64,000 bases of DNA from Batkoa obscura (lineage: Eukaryota > Entomophthoromycota > Entomophthoromycetes > Entomophthorales > Batkoaceae), in the NCBI GenBank assembly GCA_030770535.1, contig JASVEC010000006.1, positions 1,612,001-1,676,000 of the forward strand, read 5' to 3'. Shown here piece by piece: positions 1 to 11,136 of this stretch (position 1 is its first letter; every line of letters starts with the position of its first letter). The notes under the pieces were generated by a model that had not been told where the DNA came from, did not search any database, and saw only the letters and a list, made by a program, of their open reading frames with translations. Made by a program: the position numbers and the translations under genes.

Positions 1-124
1 TGGTGCGTTTGATTCAATGTCAAACATTCAAGGCCTTTCAGGATTCGATATTAATAACAACACCTCAAACAACTTAGATAACGAATGTTTGCATTTACCA
101 AATCATTTCTTTCGAAATATTTAG
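1..124 (+). CDS. 3' end of a CENP-B-family Asn-rich protein gene (partial)
   Basis: The window opens inside an open frame that begins at base 2 and stops with TAG at 122-124. It encodes 40 residues, starting GAFDSMSNIQGLSGFDIN. This matches the last part of the protein at 17021-18232 (GAFDTMPVKPSFPGLYLN), so it is the C-terminal tail of another member of that gene family whose body lies left of the window. The tail is the repeat-rich Asn/Ser/Phe segment and carries no DNA-binding motif. Assignment rests only on this local similarity. Whether the upstream part is intact cannot be judged. Confidence 0.6.
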   Translation, partial: GAFDSMSNIQGLSGFDINNNTSNNLDNECLHLPNHFFRNI

Positions 125-621
125 ACTTGTTAAATATGCTTTATCCCTCTTTAGGTTATGTACTTCTAAATTCTATATTTAATATTACGATAATTTTCAA
201 TACTTTCTATACCTACAACATGTATAATAAAAACAATACCCTTATATTATTATTATACTGCTATGTTGATATACTTAATATACTCTACATCATAATAATA
301 ACCACCTATTATTATGTATATTTTATTAATTATGAGTGATAGTTAGTAAATTAGTCATTATTTTTAAAATTAAATGACAATAACAATTACTTTATTTATC
401 TAATTTTTAACCAAGCTCTTAACGATCACTATAGTCAACATATATATATGTATAGTGTGATAATAGCTTTGTTTAAATTTAAATTTGTTTGTCGAATTAT
501 TTACTTTACAACAATGACAAAATTGAGTTAATCTGAATACATGAAAATATTTTGTTCTTATTAATAATTACATAAATTAGACAGTAAAATGCTATTACCT
601 TTAAAAGAAGTATCAAAAAAT
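125..621. other. intergenic, AT-rich
   Basis: No coding or RNA feature is supported here. A short open frame at 85-339 is AT-rich, hydrophobic by composition and overlaps the tail of the preceding gene in another frame, so it is not counted. Confidence 0.5.
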
Positions 622-640
622 GATACAGGTTCCCTGTATC
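622..640. promoter_or_regulatory. perfect 8-bp inverted repeat upstream of epoxide hydrolase TATA box
   Basis: GATACAGG at 622-629 and CCTGTATC at 633-640 are exact inverted copies separated by TTC. The site ends 12 bp before the TATAAAAG at 653. Position and symmetry fit a binding site for a dimeric transcription factor. The factor is unknown, and a chance palindrome is possible. Confidence 0.4.
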
Positions 641-652
641 TGAATGTAAAAC

Positions 653-660
653 TATAAAAG
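653..660 (+). promoter_or_regulatory. TATA box of epoxide hydrolase gene
   Basis: TATAAAAG lies 40 bp before the ATG at 701, the usual spacing for a short 5' UTR. It is the best TATA match in the upstream region. Confidence 0.5.
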
Positions 661-700
661 CATAAAAGCTGAATTTTGTTTCTACACTTTTTTATTTAAA

Positions 701-1993
701 ATGAATCCAACCTTTGATTTAAACAATCCTGACTCTTACCACCATAAAACTGTTCAACTAAAAGATAAAGTTTATCGTAAGTAACTAAATCACTTATATA
801 AGGTTAAGCCAACAATTTTTTCAGATTACGTTGAAGAAGGTTTAGAAAACGCACCATATGTTTTATTACTACACGGATTCCCAGAAGTAAATCAAAAAAA
901 CTAATAAAGTATAAACCTCTAATCAAGTTTTAGTCCTGGTACATGTGGAAGTACCAGATTTCATACTTAGTTAAAAAAGGGTATCACGTAGTAGCCTTTG
1001 ATATGCCAGGTTATGGAGAAACAAAAGTAGAAAATAAGCTTGAAAACTATACTTTAAAAGTGATAGCTGAGGATATTTATACTATTTTTACGGAGAATTT
1101 CCAACAGAATAAAGTATTCGTCATTGCTCACGATTGGGGTAGTTTTGTTGGTTGGGAGTTAGCTTATAGACATCCAGAAAATATTCAAGGATATATTAGT
1201 TTAAGTATACCATATTTTCCAACACTTGGAGAGCCAAAGAGTGAAAGACAAAAAGCTGAAGCATTTCCAGTCCTTGGTTATCAGGTAATTTGAAATATAC
1301 AACCTGGTTAATGGATCAAGGTGATTAGTTATTTTATTATTATATAGGTGGCTTTAAACGAAGGAAATGTTGGAGAGTTTGATAAAAATATAGAAAAATT
1401 TGTCAAAGCTTTTTATATCACGGTACCAAACTTTGACAAAACTAATTATCTTAAAGTACCCTTGGATAAGTCATTGTTTGATCACTTTGATACTTTTGAT
1501 AGCTCAAAATCGGAATACATTGACGAAAATGTAAGAATTGTTGTTTTTGTTAAGTACAATTAATGGCTATTAATATTTTTATGTAGTACTTAAACTATTT
1601 AATCAAACAATTTAAAATCCAAGGTACTCAAGGTCCAACTAATTGGTATCGTACAAGCTTATTGAATGGTAAAAATGATCAAGAGAAGCCTGATTTAAAT
1701 ATTAGTGTTAAATGTTTACAGGTAAGGATATGCTTAACATTTTGATTACATTTGTTTTTAATAAAGAAACAGATTTTAGGTGATAGAGATTTTTGTACAG
1801 CATTTAAAGATTTTGCTCAACATTACTTAAAAGAGGCTTCAACGGAAGTAGGTGGTTTATAATTTTTTATTATTAGTGTTTAATAACGTTTTTATAGATT
1901 ATCAATGGCGGCCATTGGATTCAATATCTTAACCATGAGAAAGTGAATTCATTGATTGAGGATTTTCTAAAACAGGTTCAAAATTCAAATTGA
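701..1993 (+). CDS. epoxide hydrolase, alpha/beta-hydrolase fold (7 exons)
   Basis: Exons 701-776, 825-886, 934-1284, 1348-1530, 1587-1721, 1773-1847 and 1898-1993 join into 978 nt, a 325-residue protein ending in TGA. Introns are 47-63 nt with GT..AG ends. Motifs are those of soluble/microsomal-like epoxide hydrolases: HGFP (residues 42-45) for the oxyanion hole, HDWGS with nucleophile Asp113, the cap region with WYRT, GDRD carrying the acid (Asp273 or Asp275), and GGHW with catalytic His300. Length is typical of the family. The enzyme should open epoxides to diols; the natural substrate cannot be read from sequence. There is no signal peptide. The Asp nucleophile separates it from haloalkane dehalogenase and esterase relatives only in part, because dehalogenases also use Asp. 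Two P450 genes lie 28-38 kb away, but a link is only a guess. Confidence 0.88.
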
Positions 1994-2027
1994 TAGCTAT
2001 TATTTAAAATAAAATTAAACCATCATA

Positions 2028-2126
2028 TGGAGGTGTTTTTTTTGGTTTCATTATTTTTGCATTTTTTAAGCGCTATTTGAGCGGAAAGATTGTTAATAAG
2101 ATTCTTAAACAAAAAATACATCCCCA
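2028..2126 (+). mobile_element. TA-MITE copy 1
   Basis: About 99 bp flanked by TA on both sides. Ends are TGGAGGTGTT and the inverted TACATCCCCA. Interior carries the family core AAGCGCTATTTGAGCGG. It starts 34 bp after the epoxide hydrolase stop. Confidence 0.8.
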
Positions 2127-2219
2127 TATGGTAAATTAATTCTGATTATTTATACTTTTACTATATTTTTTAAAATTAAGTTATCTTTACAAAAATAACC
2201 TTAGTAAGTTTCAATACTA

Positions 2220-2290
2220 TGCGTACACTGGGAATCGAACCCAGGCCACTTCTTTGGAAGAGAAGTATTCTACCTCTATACTATGTACGC
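2220..2290 (-). tRNA. tRNA-Gly (anticodon UCC)
   Basis: On the minus strand the sequence folds as a complete cloverleaf. The acceptor stem is GCGTACA/TGTACGC (7 perfect pairs), the D stem GTAT/ATAC, the anticodon stem CTTCT/AGAAG around loop CTTCCAA (anticodon TCC), and the T arm CTGGG-TTCGATT-CCCAG. The discriminator base is A (2220). There is no intron. Anticodon UCC reads GGA/GGG glycine codons. The internal B box GGTTCGATTCC is intact. It lies alone between two MITEs. Confidence 0.93.
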
Positions 2291-2441
2291 CTAACTTGTA
2301 TTGTAAAAAGGTTTAAGATTATAACTCAAAAAAGTTAACTATTATTATAATAGTTCACTACATCAAATCATTAAATCACTCCAATTTAAAATATTACAGT
2401 TTTTAGTTTTTTATAATTTATAGCACGCTGCTATCTTTATA

Positions 2442-2542
2442 TAAGGGGGTGTTTTTTGGCTTCATCACTTCTTCTATCTTTTAAGTGCTATTTGAGTGGA
2501 AAAATTGTTAGTAAAATTCTTGAACACAAAAATACATCCCCG
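2442..2542 (+). mobile_element. TA-MITE copy 2
   Basis: About 101 bp between TA dinucleotides. The core reads AAGTGCTATTTGAGTGG, one of the variant forms, and the right end is TACATCCCCG. It lies 150 bp right of the tRNA gene. Confidence 0.75.
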
Positions 2543-2544
2543 TA

Positions 2545-3395
2545 TATTGTTGGATAATTTAAGGTTTTCTCACTTAGAGTGTGCAAAATTTGCCTTAAAA
2601 AGACGGAGTTATTGGCCAAAACAATAGTTTCAAAAATTGAAATTCTTAATGAATTAATTTTAATAACTCAAAAGCAAAATCAAAGTTAGTAAAAGTGGAA
2701 CAGCTGTTTAAGTTTAAACGTACTAACAGGGATTTTTTTATAATTAAAGATTTTATTATTCCACCGATCTGTATCTCGAAATCTAATTTTTTATTTTAAA
2801 TAAAAATTTAAGCGGTGCATATTTGAATTTAAATTGCTGTATTTATTTTTTTTTGTTTTTTTGATTGTAATTTAACCACTTAAGTATTTTGAATGAATTT
2901 TTGCCAAATTTTTGTAAAATAAAACTAAATTGTGGCAAACATTGCTCGCATGTGATTAATTAAAAAAATCATAAGCAACATTGTCAAACTAACCCCAGTT
3001 AAGCAAAATTATTTAATAAAAATAAATAAAAAATTATAATCTAATCAAACAAATTTTTCTGAGATATCCAGTACTTGGAAGGTAGATTTTATTAATAATC
3101 AGTGGTAGCTTTGCAAAGTAGCTTTTACTATTGCAGTTTATTGCTATTATGATAAAAACTTTGCAAAATTTGCAACATTTTGGGCAAAAAAGCTTTTAAC
3201 TTTCATATCTTTTTTCTAAAAAGAATAAATTAATTTTTAAAAATTAATTTGTAATTTATAAATAATTTATATAATCAAAATAACAAGTAAAAATAAAACA
3301 AAGTTAGTATAAAATGGGGACAAATTAGAAATAAAAGATAAATTTTTTAAATACAAAAGTAATTAACAAATCAATAAATAAATAAATTTTAAAAG
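2545..3395. other. AT-rich gap, no gene seen
   Basis: Very AT-rich DNA with stops in all frames and no repeat family recognised apart from homopolymer runs. Confidence 0.5.
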
Positions 3396-3399
3396 TATG

Positions 3400-3475
3400 A
3401 AAATTGGTACTCAAAGCAAGTTAATCAAGCAAGAACTGCTTTTAACTCCAACCACTGAATATCAAGTTTCAATGT
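3400..3475 (+). mobile_element. old solo-LTR fragment (3' end only)
   Basis: The stretch GCAAGTTAATCAAGCAAGAA.. followed by TTTTAACTCCAACCACTGA matches the last part of the ~470-bp LTR family seen complete at 4172-4663. Only the tail remains, and it is diverged, so it is an old copy. Confidence 0.6.
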
Positions 3476-3719
3476 TTATTAAAAATCTGAAATTTGTTTT
3501 ACTAACTTTATAATTGATTATAACATAAAAATCGCTTAAATTGTTTATAAAACTAATTATAATTTTATAATTAAATTAATTATAACTTATATAGTAAATT
3601 TAGTTAGTTTTGAATAATTTTGCTATTAAAAGCTATTATATTTTTAAATTCAAGTATAATCAATTCAAAGTTTTTTTATTTAAATTTGCTGTAGGGATTT
3701 TTATTACATAATTCCAATA

Positions 3720-3823
3720 AATGAGAATGTTTTTTTTAGTTTCATTATTTTTTACATTTTTAAGCGCTATTTGAGTGGAAAGATTGTTAATAAGATTCTT
3801 AAGCAAAAAAATATATCCCCAAA
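3720..3823 (+). mobile_element. TA-MITE copy 3
   Basis: Core TAAGCGCTATTTGAGTGG with the usual flanking sequence. The left tip is diverged (ATGAGAATGT), so the ends are approximate. Confidence 0.65.
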
Positions 3824-3869
3824 TATTATTTTTATATTTTAATGTCCATATTTGGTAATTATAATAAAA

Positions 3870-4075
3870 AATAACTATTAAATCTTATAGTATTTCATAT
3901 AAATTTTATAGTAATATTATTTATTTTACATAGTTTATAGCTTATTGTATATAATCCCCATTAGTTTAAGTTTATTTTAATTATATAAATTAAGCTTTTT
4001 TGACTTATAATCAGTTAATCAAGCAAAAGCTGCTTTTAACTCCAATTATTAAATATTAACTTTTATAAAAAAAAA
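3870..4075 (+). mobile_element. old, diverged solo-LTR fragment
   Basis: The order of landmarks (TATAGTATTTC, TTTACATAGTTTATAGCTTATT, AGTTAATCAAGCAAAAGCTGC, TTAACTCCAATTATTAAATA) follows the right two-fifths of the LTR at 4172-4663 but with many differences. It is an old, partial copy sitting just left of the better one. Confidence 0.55.
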
Positions 4076-4171
4076 CATTATGTATTATATTCTCTAATTT
4101 AAAATAGCTATAATAAGTAAGCTAAGCACCAGCTTATTTTAAATAAATTAATTTACTTGAAATTCCAATAA

Positions 4172-4663
4172 TGTGAAATATTACTTTATTTAGCTCTCGG
4201 ATTAATTATAAGGTAATAATCATTGAACTTGTTTACAAAGCTAGTGGTAGTCTTGTAATCAATTTGATCGTGAACCATGTGGTATAATCAATACAGAGTT
4301 CCTTGTTTTGATTTGTTGTGAGGATTTCTAACTTCATATTGCAAAGAATGATATCCTCTCATTTTGATATTCGTGCTTGTTGGGGTATAAAAGAGATTGT
4401 TCAACATGTAACTCGAGGCTTTTTAACTGAATTACTCCCTGATATCGTACTATTAATAAAGCCACTAAGTCTTATAGTATTTTACGTAGATTTTACAGTA
4501 GTATTGTCTATTCTATTTGTTTTACATAGTTCGTAACTTATTACGTATTATTCTTATTCATTTAAGTCTATCTTACTTATATAAACTAAGACCCTTCGAC
4601 TCAAGGCAAGTTAATCAACCAAGAACTGTTTTTAACTCCTACCACTGAGTACCAATATCCACA
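4172..4663 (+). mobile_element. solo LTR, ~490 bp, 4-bp target duplication ATAA
   Basis: The element begins TGTGAAATATTAC and ends ATCCACA (TG..CA). ATAA lies directly on both sides (4168-4171 and 4664-4667), a 4-bp target duplication. A TATA-like GGTATAAAAGAG near 4384-4395 marks the U3 promoter and sets the strand. No primer-binding site or internal retrotransposon sequence follows, so it is a solo LTR. A 4-bp duplication is compatible with Ty3/gypsy-type elements; the family is otherwise unassigned. It is moderately diverged from the young copies at 58 and 63 kb. Confidence 0.75.
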
Positions 4664-4667
4664 ATAA

Positions 4668-5483
4668 TTTTAAATGATTTAAACATTTGTTCACTGAAAA
4701 ATTTTAATTAGTCTTAATAACTGAAAAACTTTTAAAACACTCTAATAATCTAAAATAAAATAAATCAAAATAAAGAATATACAAAAAAGCAATTTACTAT
4801 ATAATTTGATTGCATTTTTAACAAAAGTATGGACATTTTTAGTAAAAAAACATCAGAAATAAAGACTTTAACCTTACTATTTTTAAAAATAACCTTAATA
4901 TGAAGAACTCTGACATTATTAATGACTATGCTATCCTGATAAGCGTTAGTAGCATAAACAGCATTAATAAAGCAAACTAATACTGAGGTGTTTTTAATAA
5001 TGTAATGTAGTATAGGATTTTACTTTTATAGTAGTCATTAAGTAAATCAGAGTTTTTTGTTTTCAGTTGATATATTATTGAAACAAATAAAAATTAATAA
5101 GAATAGTTTGATACAAAAGATCCTTTTCCTGTTTCACGAAATTTAGTTGATGGTCTGAGTGAAAAATCTTTTTTAAACACTTGTGAATGCAGTTTTTTAG
5201 TGATATCTGGATTGGGATTAGAATTAAGGGGTGCATGCGTTTCTTCGGTTTTTAAATTTTTTAATTACAGATTAAACAATTGTCTACAGAAGAGAAAAAA
5301 TGCATGTCTTTTTTGAAATTCAAAATTAGTTAGACAAATTATTATTCAGTTCAGTCGCTTTTTATAATAAAACTATGCATTTTTTTTTGAAAGTTGCTTT
5401 ATTGTAGATTAAAAAAGTTATATACTAACTAGTATAAATCATCAAAGTAGCATTACTTATATAAAGAAAATCATACATTGCGA
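4668..5483. other. AT-rich gap, no gene seen
   Basis: No coding frame, RNA gene or repeat member is recognised between the LTR and the 3' end of ABC copy A. Confidence 0.5.
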
Positions 5484-8295
5484 CTAATTATCATTATTAT
5501 GGTTATGATTATTGCTATGATTGTTCCAAAGGTTGTAATACTCCCCTTTAAGCTTTAAAAGATCGTCATGTGTACCTTGTTCATGGATTTTGCCATCTTT
5601 CAAACTAAATGTCATTTTAGTAACGCTTATTAAATTAGAGTAATTTAGTTACCATATAATACAATCAGCATGTTTTATAGTTGTTAGTCTATGTGCAATA
5701 ATTATCATGGTTTTTTTTTCTTTTGAGAGGTTTTTTAAAGAATTCTGCAAAAGATTTTCTGTAATGCTAGAATAATAAAATAAATAATAAAATATAATGC
5801 TGTATAATACTTACTTATCTAATGATGAAGTAGCTTCGTCAAGTATAATGACTGGTGAATCTTTCAAAAATACTCGAGCTACCAAAATGATAATTATTAT
5901 ATTTTAAAGTAGAAAAAATGTAGTACCTAATGCTATTCTTTGCATTTCACCTCCAGAAAGAGTCAGACCTGATCCCCCAACTTTTGTGTCATAGCCATCA
6001 GGTTGTTTTATGATCATTTCATGAATTTGTGCCTTTTTAGCTGCCTCAATCACCTGCTCATCACTAGCATTTGGATTCCCATATTTTATGTTGTATTTAA
6101 ATGAGTTATTGAATAAGGAAAGTGACTTTTGATACAAATTAACAAACTTTAGATTGAAATAGTAAATTTTAAACTACCTGAGGAACAATACTAAAAAAAG
6201 ATCTTACTACCCTTTCATCAAGAGATTTAATGCTTTCGCCATTAATCAGAATATCTCCTGATGTTGGGTGATAAAATTTACTCAATAATTTAACTAAAGT
6301 TGATTTTCCGTTTCCAGAGTTACCAACGATTGCTAAAGTTTTGCCTTTATTTACTTTTAAGCTAATATTCTTTATGAGTAGCGGTTTATCCTCGTAATTG
6401 AAAGAAACATTTCCTAATAAAACAATTAGTCAACTTAAATTAGCTTGAATAAATATGTACTAAATTCAACAGGGTAATTGCTAACAACGTCAATCCATTC
6501 AGGGTCTTCATTAAAATTAAAAGTTGATGGTAAATCGATAATATCTAGTAACTTTTTGGAATTTGAAACTACACCTTTTAAGTTGTAGTAAACGGAGCTG
6601 AGATTATATAGCTAAATAGATTTTGTTTAGTATTCATTAAGTATTCTAGTAAGAGTAAGCACCTTATAAAAAACCCTATTAAAAACAGAAGTAAAATAAA
6701 CAAAGTCACTTGGTTTTCCATTCCCATTATATAGCTTAAAAGCACAAATAGATCCACAGATTGCAAAAGATATATTCTTTAAAGCAACTAATATGACAGT
6801 TTTCATTGGATATGTATTAAGATTAGATCTTTTATTGTATCTATCTCTTGCTGCCTCTTTATAACGTTTAGCCTCTATCTTTTCGCCTACAAATAATTTA
6901 ACAATATCAAATCCCCTTATATTATCATTAATTATGTCATCAAATCCATCGTTTTCAAAGTGAGCCCACATATTACTACTAATGAATGTTAGATATGTTA
7001 TTTTTATGGTATTCAATTTTACCTTTCACTTAAGTAAAAAAGGTCAGTTATCATATATATCAAAGTGAAGAAAAGGAAAATCAACGTGGATATTGATCCA
7101 AAAGCATCATAGTAAATACGAACAGAAATAAAATAATCAATGATATTTAAACTATGTTCAATTATAACTTTGTAAAACACATCTTTCAGTTCTTCGGTGA
7201 TTAGACTCTAATTAACTTTTTAACTAATAAAGCAAAATAGTAAAAGCAAAAGGTTACTATGGAGTGGAGCAATTTGGAGTGATTGTTTTTAACAAGATGG
7301 TCATATGGAAGACAAATAATATGATTAAATATCATAGCTGCTATTGAAACTTGGATTTCTTGATTTATTGTTGTGAAATACTTATTTTGAATCATATGGA
7401 ACACGTTCACCTATAATTTAATTAATAAATACATATTGGCTTTATACTGTTTACCTCTTCAATACATTTAAACAAGAAATAAGGTACAAAGGTGAAAAAA
7501 TAATCATTCCAAAAAGTAGTTTTTGCATCTACAGATAAGGGTTAAGGATTGATACAAAATAAATTAATTTACTCTCATTAGTGAGTTTTAATTCTATTAA
7601 ATCAACTGCTTTCTTTAGATAGATTGGGGTATAAAAGTTAAGCACTCTTTCAAGTACAATAGTTGTTGTAGCTATACTGATTTCTAATATATATTTGTTG
7701 CTGATAAGAGATGTATAAAATGGGGTAATCAATTTAAAAGTTTTGTAAAGACTTATAAACGTATCTTTAAACTTAGAGATATAGTCATAAATTATATCTA
7801 TATACAAATTAAAAATTAAATGTACAAAACTCAAACATTTAGGTAGCAAAATTATTAACATATAATAGACACCAATGCTGTTAGCTGAAACAAGGGTTAG
7901 TTTCGTAAGAAGTTAAATTAGTCGATTTTACCATGGTATTCATTTATACAGTTTACTACTGTGTTAACTATATCAATGCCATATAATGGTATTAAAATAT
8001 TATTGGAAAGTAATACAAGATTGGAATACTTCAATGTGTTTACTATTATAAAGATGGAAAAAAAGAGGTATCTTAAAGTAGTATTATAGCCATCGAGACA
8101 TTTAAAACTATTAAAGATTAATTCTTCAATGAGATGAGGTGTCAGAAAGAACCAAGCTGTATTATAACCGAATATCTCAGTAATATCGAAGTAGGTTGAT
8201 AGGTAGGAATTGAAATTAAAATAGTACTTTTCATTGAAACAGCTAAAGATAAAAATGCTTAATATTGTTATTAAAAGTATAGAAATTATGGACAT
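5484..8295 (-). CDS. ABC half-transporter copy A (HMT1/ABCB6-like), multi-exon
   Basis: Minus-strand gene with the same exon plan as copy C (12 exons, short introns). The first exon (8295 downward, MSIISILLITILSIFIFSC..) encodes an extra hydrophobic N-terminal segment. It is followed by the transmembrane domain (YTPIYLKKAVDLIELKL, LPYDHLVKNNHSKLLHSI) and a complete nucleotide-binding domain: Walker A GNSGNGKS, signature LSGGEMQRIA, Walker B with DEATSS and the H-loop IIIAHRL. One membrane domain plus one ATPase domain makes it a half transporter that must dimerise. The extra N-terminal segment recalls vacuolar HMT1/ABCB6 proteins, but the substrate is unknown. The C-terminus ends in a private His/Asn-rich tail (NNHSNNHNHNND). 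The ATPase exons at about 5930-6475 are almost identical to copy B, including introns, while the membrane domain is clearly diverged. All joins examined stay open. Confidence 0.8.
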
Positions 8296-9445
8296 TTATA
8301 GTTTATATCAATTTTTTCCTTTGCCTAGCTATTTATACTATTAACATATGTATGTTCTCCGCAGTTTGTTATTTTTAGTATTAGACATCATGAGCTACAT
8401 TCGAATGTTTGTTAGTCATCAGATAGTTATTGTTTGTTTGGAATATGTTCATTACATTTGAAGTACAGGAAATTGGATGATCTGTAAAATTAAGTGAAAA
8501 GGGCAATGCTCAAAGCAGTATTGACTCCTAAAACTATATACAAACAAATGACCTAATTTACACAGTTCTAATCAATAGTTTATATATCCACTCTTTCTAT
8601 ATAAGTGAGCTAGATTCTATTTTAAAATTTAGTTTTTGATTGCTTCAATTAAATTACAATAGAACAAAAATACACTTGTTTGGAAAAATGACTTGGATGT
8701 TTGTAAATTTTTATAAATTCTATTTAATCTAAAAATAATCTAAAAATAATCTAAAAAAAACTATTTTAGAAGCAAGAGTTGTAAGTCGCTTTATAATAAA
8801 AACATATGATTCACTTTATTGTATTTTATTTCACCCATATTATTTATTTCTAAGTTATAATAGAGTTCAAAAAATTTAAAGTATTAGAACCATTTTACTA
8901 GCTACTGTATTAGATGAGAAAATATAGGTTGCTAAGCATTGTAAAAAAAATAAACGGTAAAAATATAACTTCAACAACAAATAGTCTTTATTTCTAAAAG
9001 CAAAGCTTATTTTAAATTTTTTTTTTAATTATTGCAGTCATATCCTTACTGTTTGTTTTTCTGTATAGCTCTTAACATTGGGTAATTTCCTACATAATTA
9101 TACAAAACCAAATTTTACAATGGTGTTTAAAAGTTTAAAGTTAGCAATTTATTACCCTTTAAAACTAATGAAATACTTATATTAGTAACCATTTATTATT
9201 TAATATGAGTTATAATTAGTATATTATAATATTATAATATTTATACAATGTATATGCTATAGGAATAAAAAATGTTGATGTTTAATATAATAGTTATAAA
9301 CAGAATTCAGCAGAAACGTAGGTTTTAAAGAAGATAAAGTATATTTTACAAGGCTAAAGATTTACAAATGAGTTATTTGGAGAATTGAAAAACCCATCAC
9401 CAGAGTAGTCCGAAATGTTACCTTTGATATTGGGCTTTGAAAAAC
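8296..9445. other. intergenic, AT-rich
   Basis: No gene is supported. A short direct repeat of TAATCTAAAAA occurs three times at about 8727-8759. The right part lies 3' of the CENP-B-domain gene. Confidence 0.5.
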
Positions 9446-10561
9446 TCAGGCTAATGGACATTGCATCAAACCATTAACCAACTCACTTTGGCAAGTTGTA
9501 TTGAATTGGATATTGTTTTGACCAAAAGAGGAGTTGGTTGGCAGTGCTATACTATATAGATTATTTTGATAAGCCGTACCAAAATGGCTATTATTTTGAC
9601 TAAAGGGTTGGTTAATTGACGAAATATAAGAATTTACAAATTGATTTGGTGTATTTATGTGGCTGTTCAAATTACTGAATAATACACTATTCTTTGCAAC
9701 ATTTTGTGTTATTAAAGCTACGCGTTGACTTAATTTATTTACTTGTTCAGATAAAATCTTGGTATTTAAATTTATGTTATTAATATTTTTTTTTAAATCA
9801 TTGATAACACTGGCTTTACTTTTAATTGAGTTTGATTCGTTCAAATCAATAATGTAATTTGTATTTCGAAATTGTGTCTCGTGATCAATATAAGCTGATT
9901 GATCTTGGTTTTCATTATATTGAATTTGAAGATTACCAGGATTTACAAATGAGTCCGCCTGCTTACACTTATTAGCCTTTGTTAAATCAATAGTATTATC
10001 AGAAGCTGAGAACATATCCTCAATGTCCTTGTTCAAGTAATTACTATCAATGGTAGAACCAGGGAACGATAACATTGTATTAGTACTGCTTGGAGAGTCA
10101 TTTAGATAAACGGGACTGTTTTTGGAGTTATTTTCAAATTTAAATTTAAATCTTCTACAAAATCTCTTCAACCATTTCCTATCAGCTATAAAATCGGCTT
10201 TGCTTAACTCAACAGCGATTTCATTGGCTTTATTAATTATAGCTTGCTTGTTGTATTGTAAAGGAAGTAATAAGTTTCCATCCTTACTCCTTTTAAGGCT
10301 GGTACCAAACCATTCAAAGACTTTACGCTCAATATCGACAGAACGATTCACTCTAATACGTTTTCTTTCATCTTCAGCTATACCTTTACTTTCTTTGATA
10401 ATCTCATCTTTTCTTAACAAAATTTTAGTGACTGTGCTTCTTCCAATTCCATATTTTTTTGCTATACTTTGGTGGGACATCTTGTTTTCAGCTAAATTGA
10501 TTATATCGAGCTTTATTTTCATCATTAAAACAACTCTTTTGGATGAGGAATTTTCTTTCAT
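9446..10561 (-). CDS. CENP-B/pogo-type DNA-binding protein without transposase domain
   Basis: Single-exon gene for 371 residues starting at ATG (complement of 10559-10561). Residues about 8-55 (KIKLDIINLAENKMSHQSIA, then KYGIGRSTVTKIL) match the CENP-B N-terminal / psq helix-turn-helix. Residues about 77-141 (ERKVFEWF through RKWLKRFCRRFKFK) match the second CENP-B/Tc5-type helix-turn-helix. After that the protein is Asn/Ser-rich, with a heptad-like segment around residues 255-300 (LNTKILSEQVNKLSQRVAL) and a C-terminal Phe/Asn-rich region. No DDE catalytic domain or D..D spacing is seen, so it is not an active transposase. It most likely binds DNA as a transposase-derived host protein or is a DNA-binding-only relic. 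Related genes lie at 12461-14880, 17021-18232 and the window start. Nuclear location is inferred from family. Confidence 0.82.
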   Translation of the reverse strand: MKENSSSKRVVLMMKIKLDIINLAENKMSHQSIAKKYGIGRSTVTKILLRKDEIIKESKGIAEDERKRIRVNRSVDIERKVFEWFGTSLKRSKDGNLLLPLQYNKQAIINKANEIAVELSKADFIADRKWLKRFCRRFKFKFENNSKNSPVYLNDSPSSTNTMLSFPGSTIDSNYLNKDIEDMFSASDNTIDLTKANKCKQADSFVNPGNLQIQYNENQDQSAYIDHETQFRNTNYIIDLNESNSIKSKASVINDLKKNINNINLNTKILSEQVNKLSQRVALITQNVAKNSVLFSNLNSHINTPNQFVNSYISSINQPFSQNNSHFGTAYQNNLYSIALPTNSSFGQNNIQFNTTCQSELVNGLMQCPLA

Positions 10562-11034
10562 ATTTGAAGCTAGTTTGATTTTTTTTTTTAAATTAAAGTT
10601 TTCAGAAAACGCTGCATTTATACTAAATTTAAGTTCTTATAGTGTCAATCATGAGATTATTTTAACCCTTTGAATACCAAACAACTCAAATAACTGTTTG
10701 ATTGGATCGGAATTTTTGATTCATCTTTTGATTATTGAAAAATGATTGTTTCTTAATCAGGGCTAATTTGACAAGCAATGTTCACCATAATTTAATTTTG
10801 AGCTACAAAAATTTGGCGAGTATGTACTATTCATGGTACTCAAATGGTTAAAGTAGATATAAATTATCTACTTATTTTTATATCATCCTATATTAGTAAT
10901 ATGTTTAAAGACTAACAATGTTAAAACAAAAACTGTATTAAAGTTTAATATATAAAAAACACTGCTACATTATTTATTAAACAAATATTTTCAATTCAAC
11001 TTAAGAGTGTTATATTGTCGGGTTATCTCCTATA

Positions 11035-11136
11035 TGGGGATGTATTTTTTTGTTTAAGAATTTTACTAACAATTTTTCCACTCAAATAGCGCTTAAAAAA
11101 TGGAAAAAGTGATGAAACCAAAAAAAGACACCCCCA
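11035..11136 (-). mobile_element. TA-MITE copy 4
   Basis: Flanked by TA on both sides. Ends are TGGGGATGTATTTTTT and the inverted ACACCCCCA. The core (CTCAAATAGCGCTT) is in reverse orientation. One of the best preserved copies. Confidence 0.85.

Noticed and set aside
85-339. 84-codon hydrophobic open frame
   Set aside because: AT-rich Tyr/Ile/Leu composition, overlaps the tail of the left-edge gene in another frame and has no conserved pattern.
2221-2290. tRNA-like structure read on the plus strand
   Set aside because: Only the minus strand has the correct arm order, the TTCGATT T loop and a sensible anticodon.
4318-4536. 72-codon open frame
   Set aside because: Lies wholly inside the solo LTR at 4172-4663.
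10122-10673. 183-codon open frame on the plus strand
   Set aside because: It is antisense to the CENP-B-domain gene at 9446-10561, whose strand shows clear helix-turn-helix motifs.
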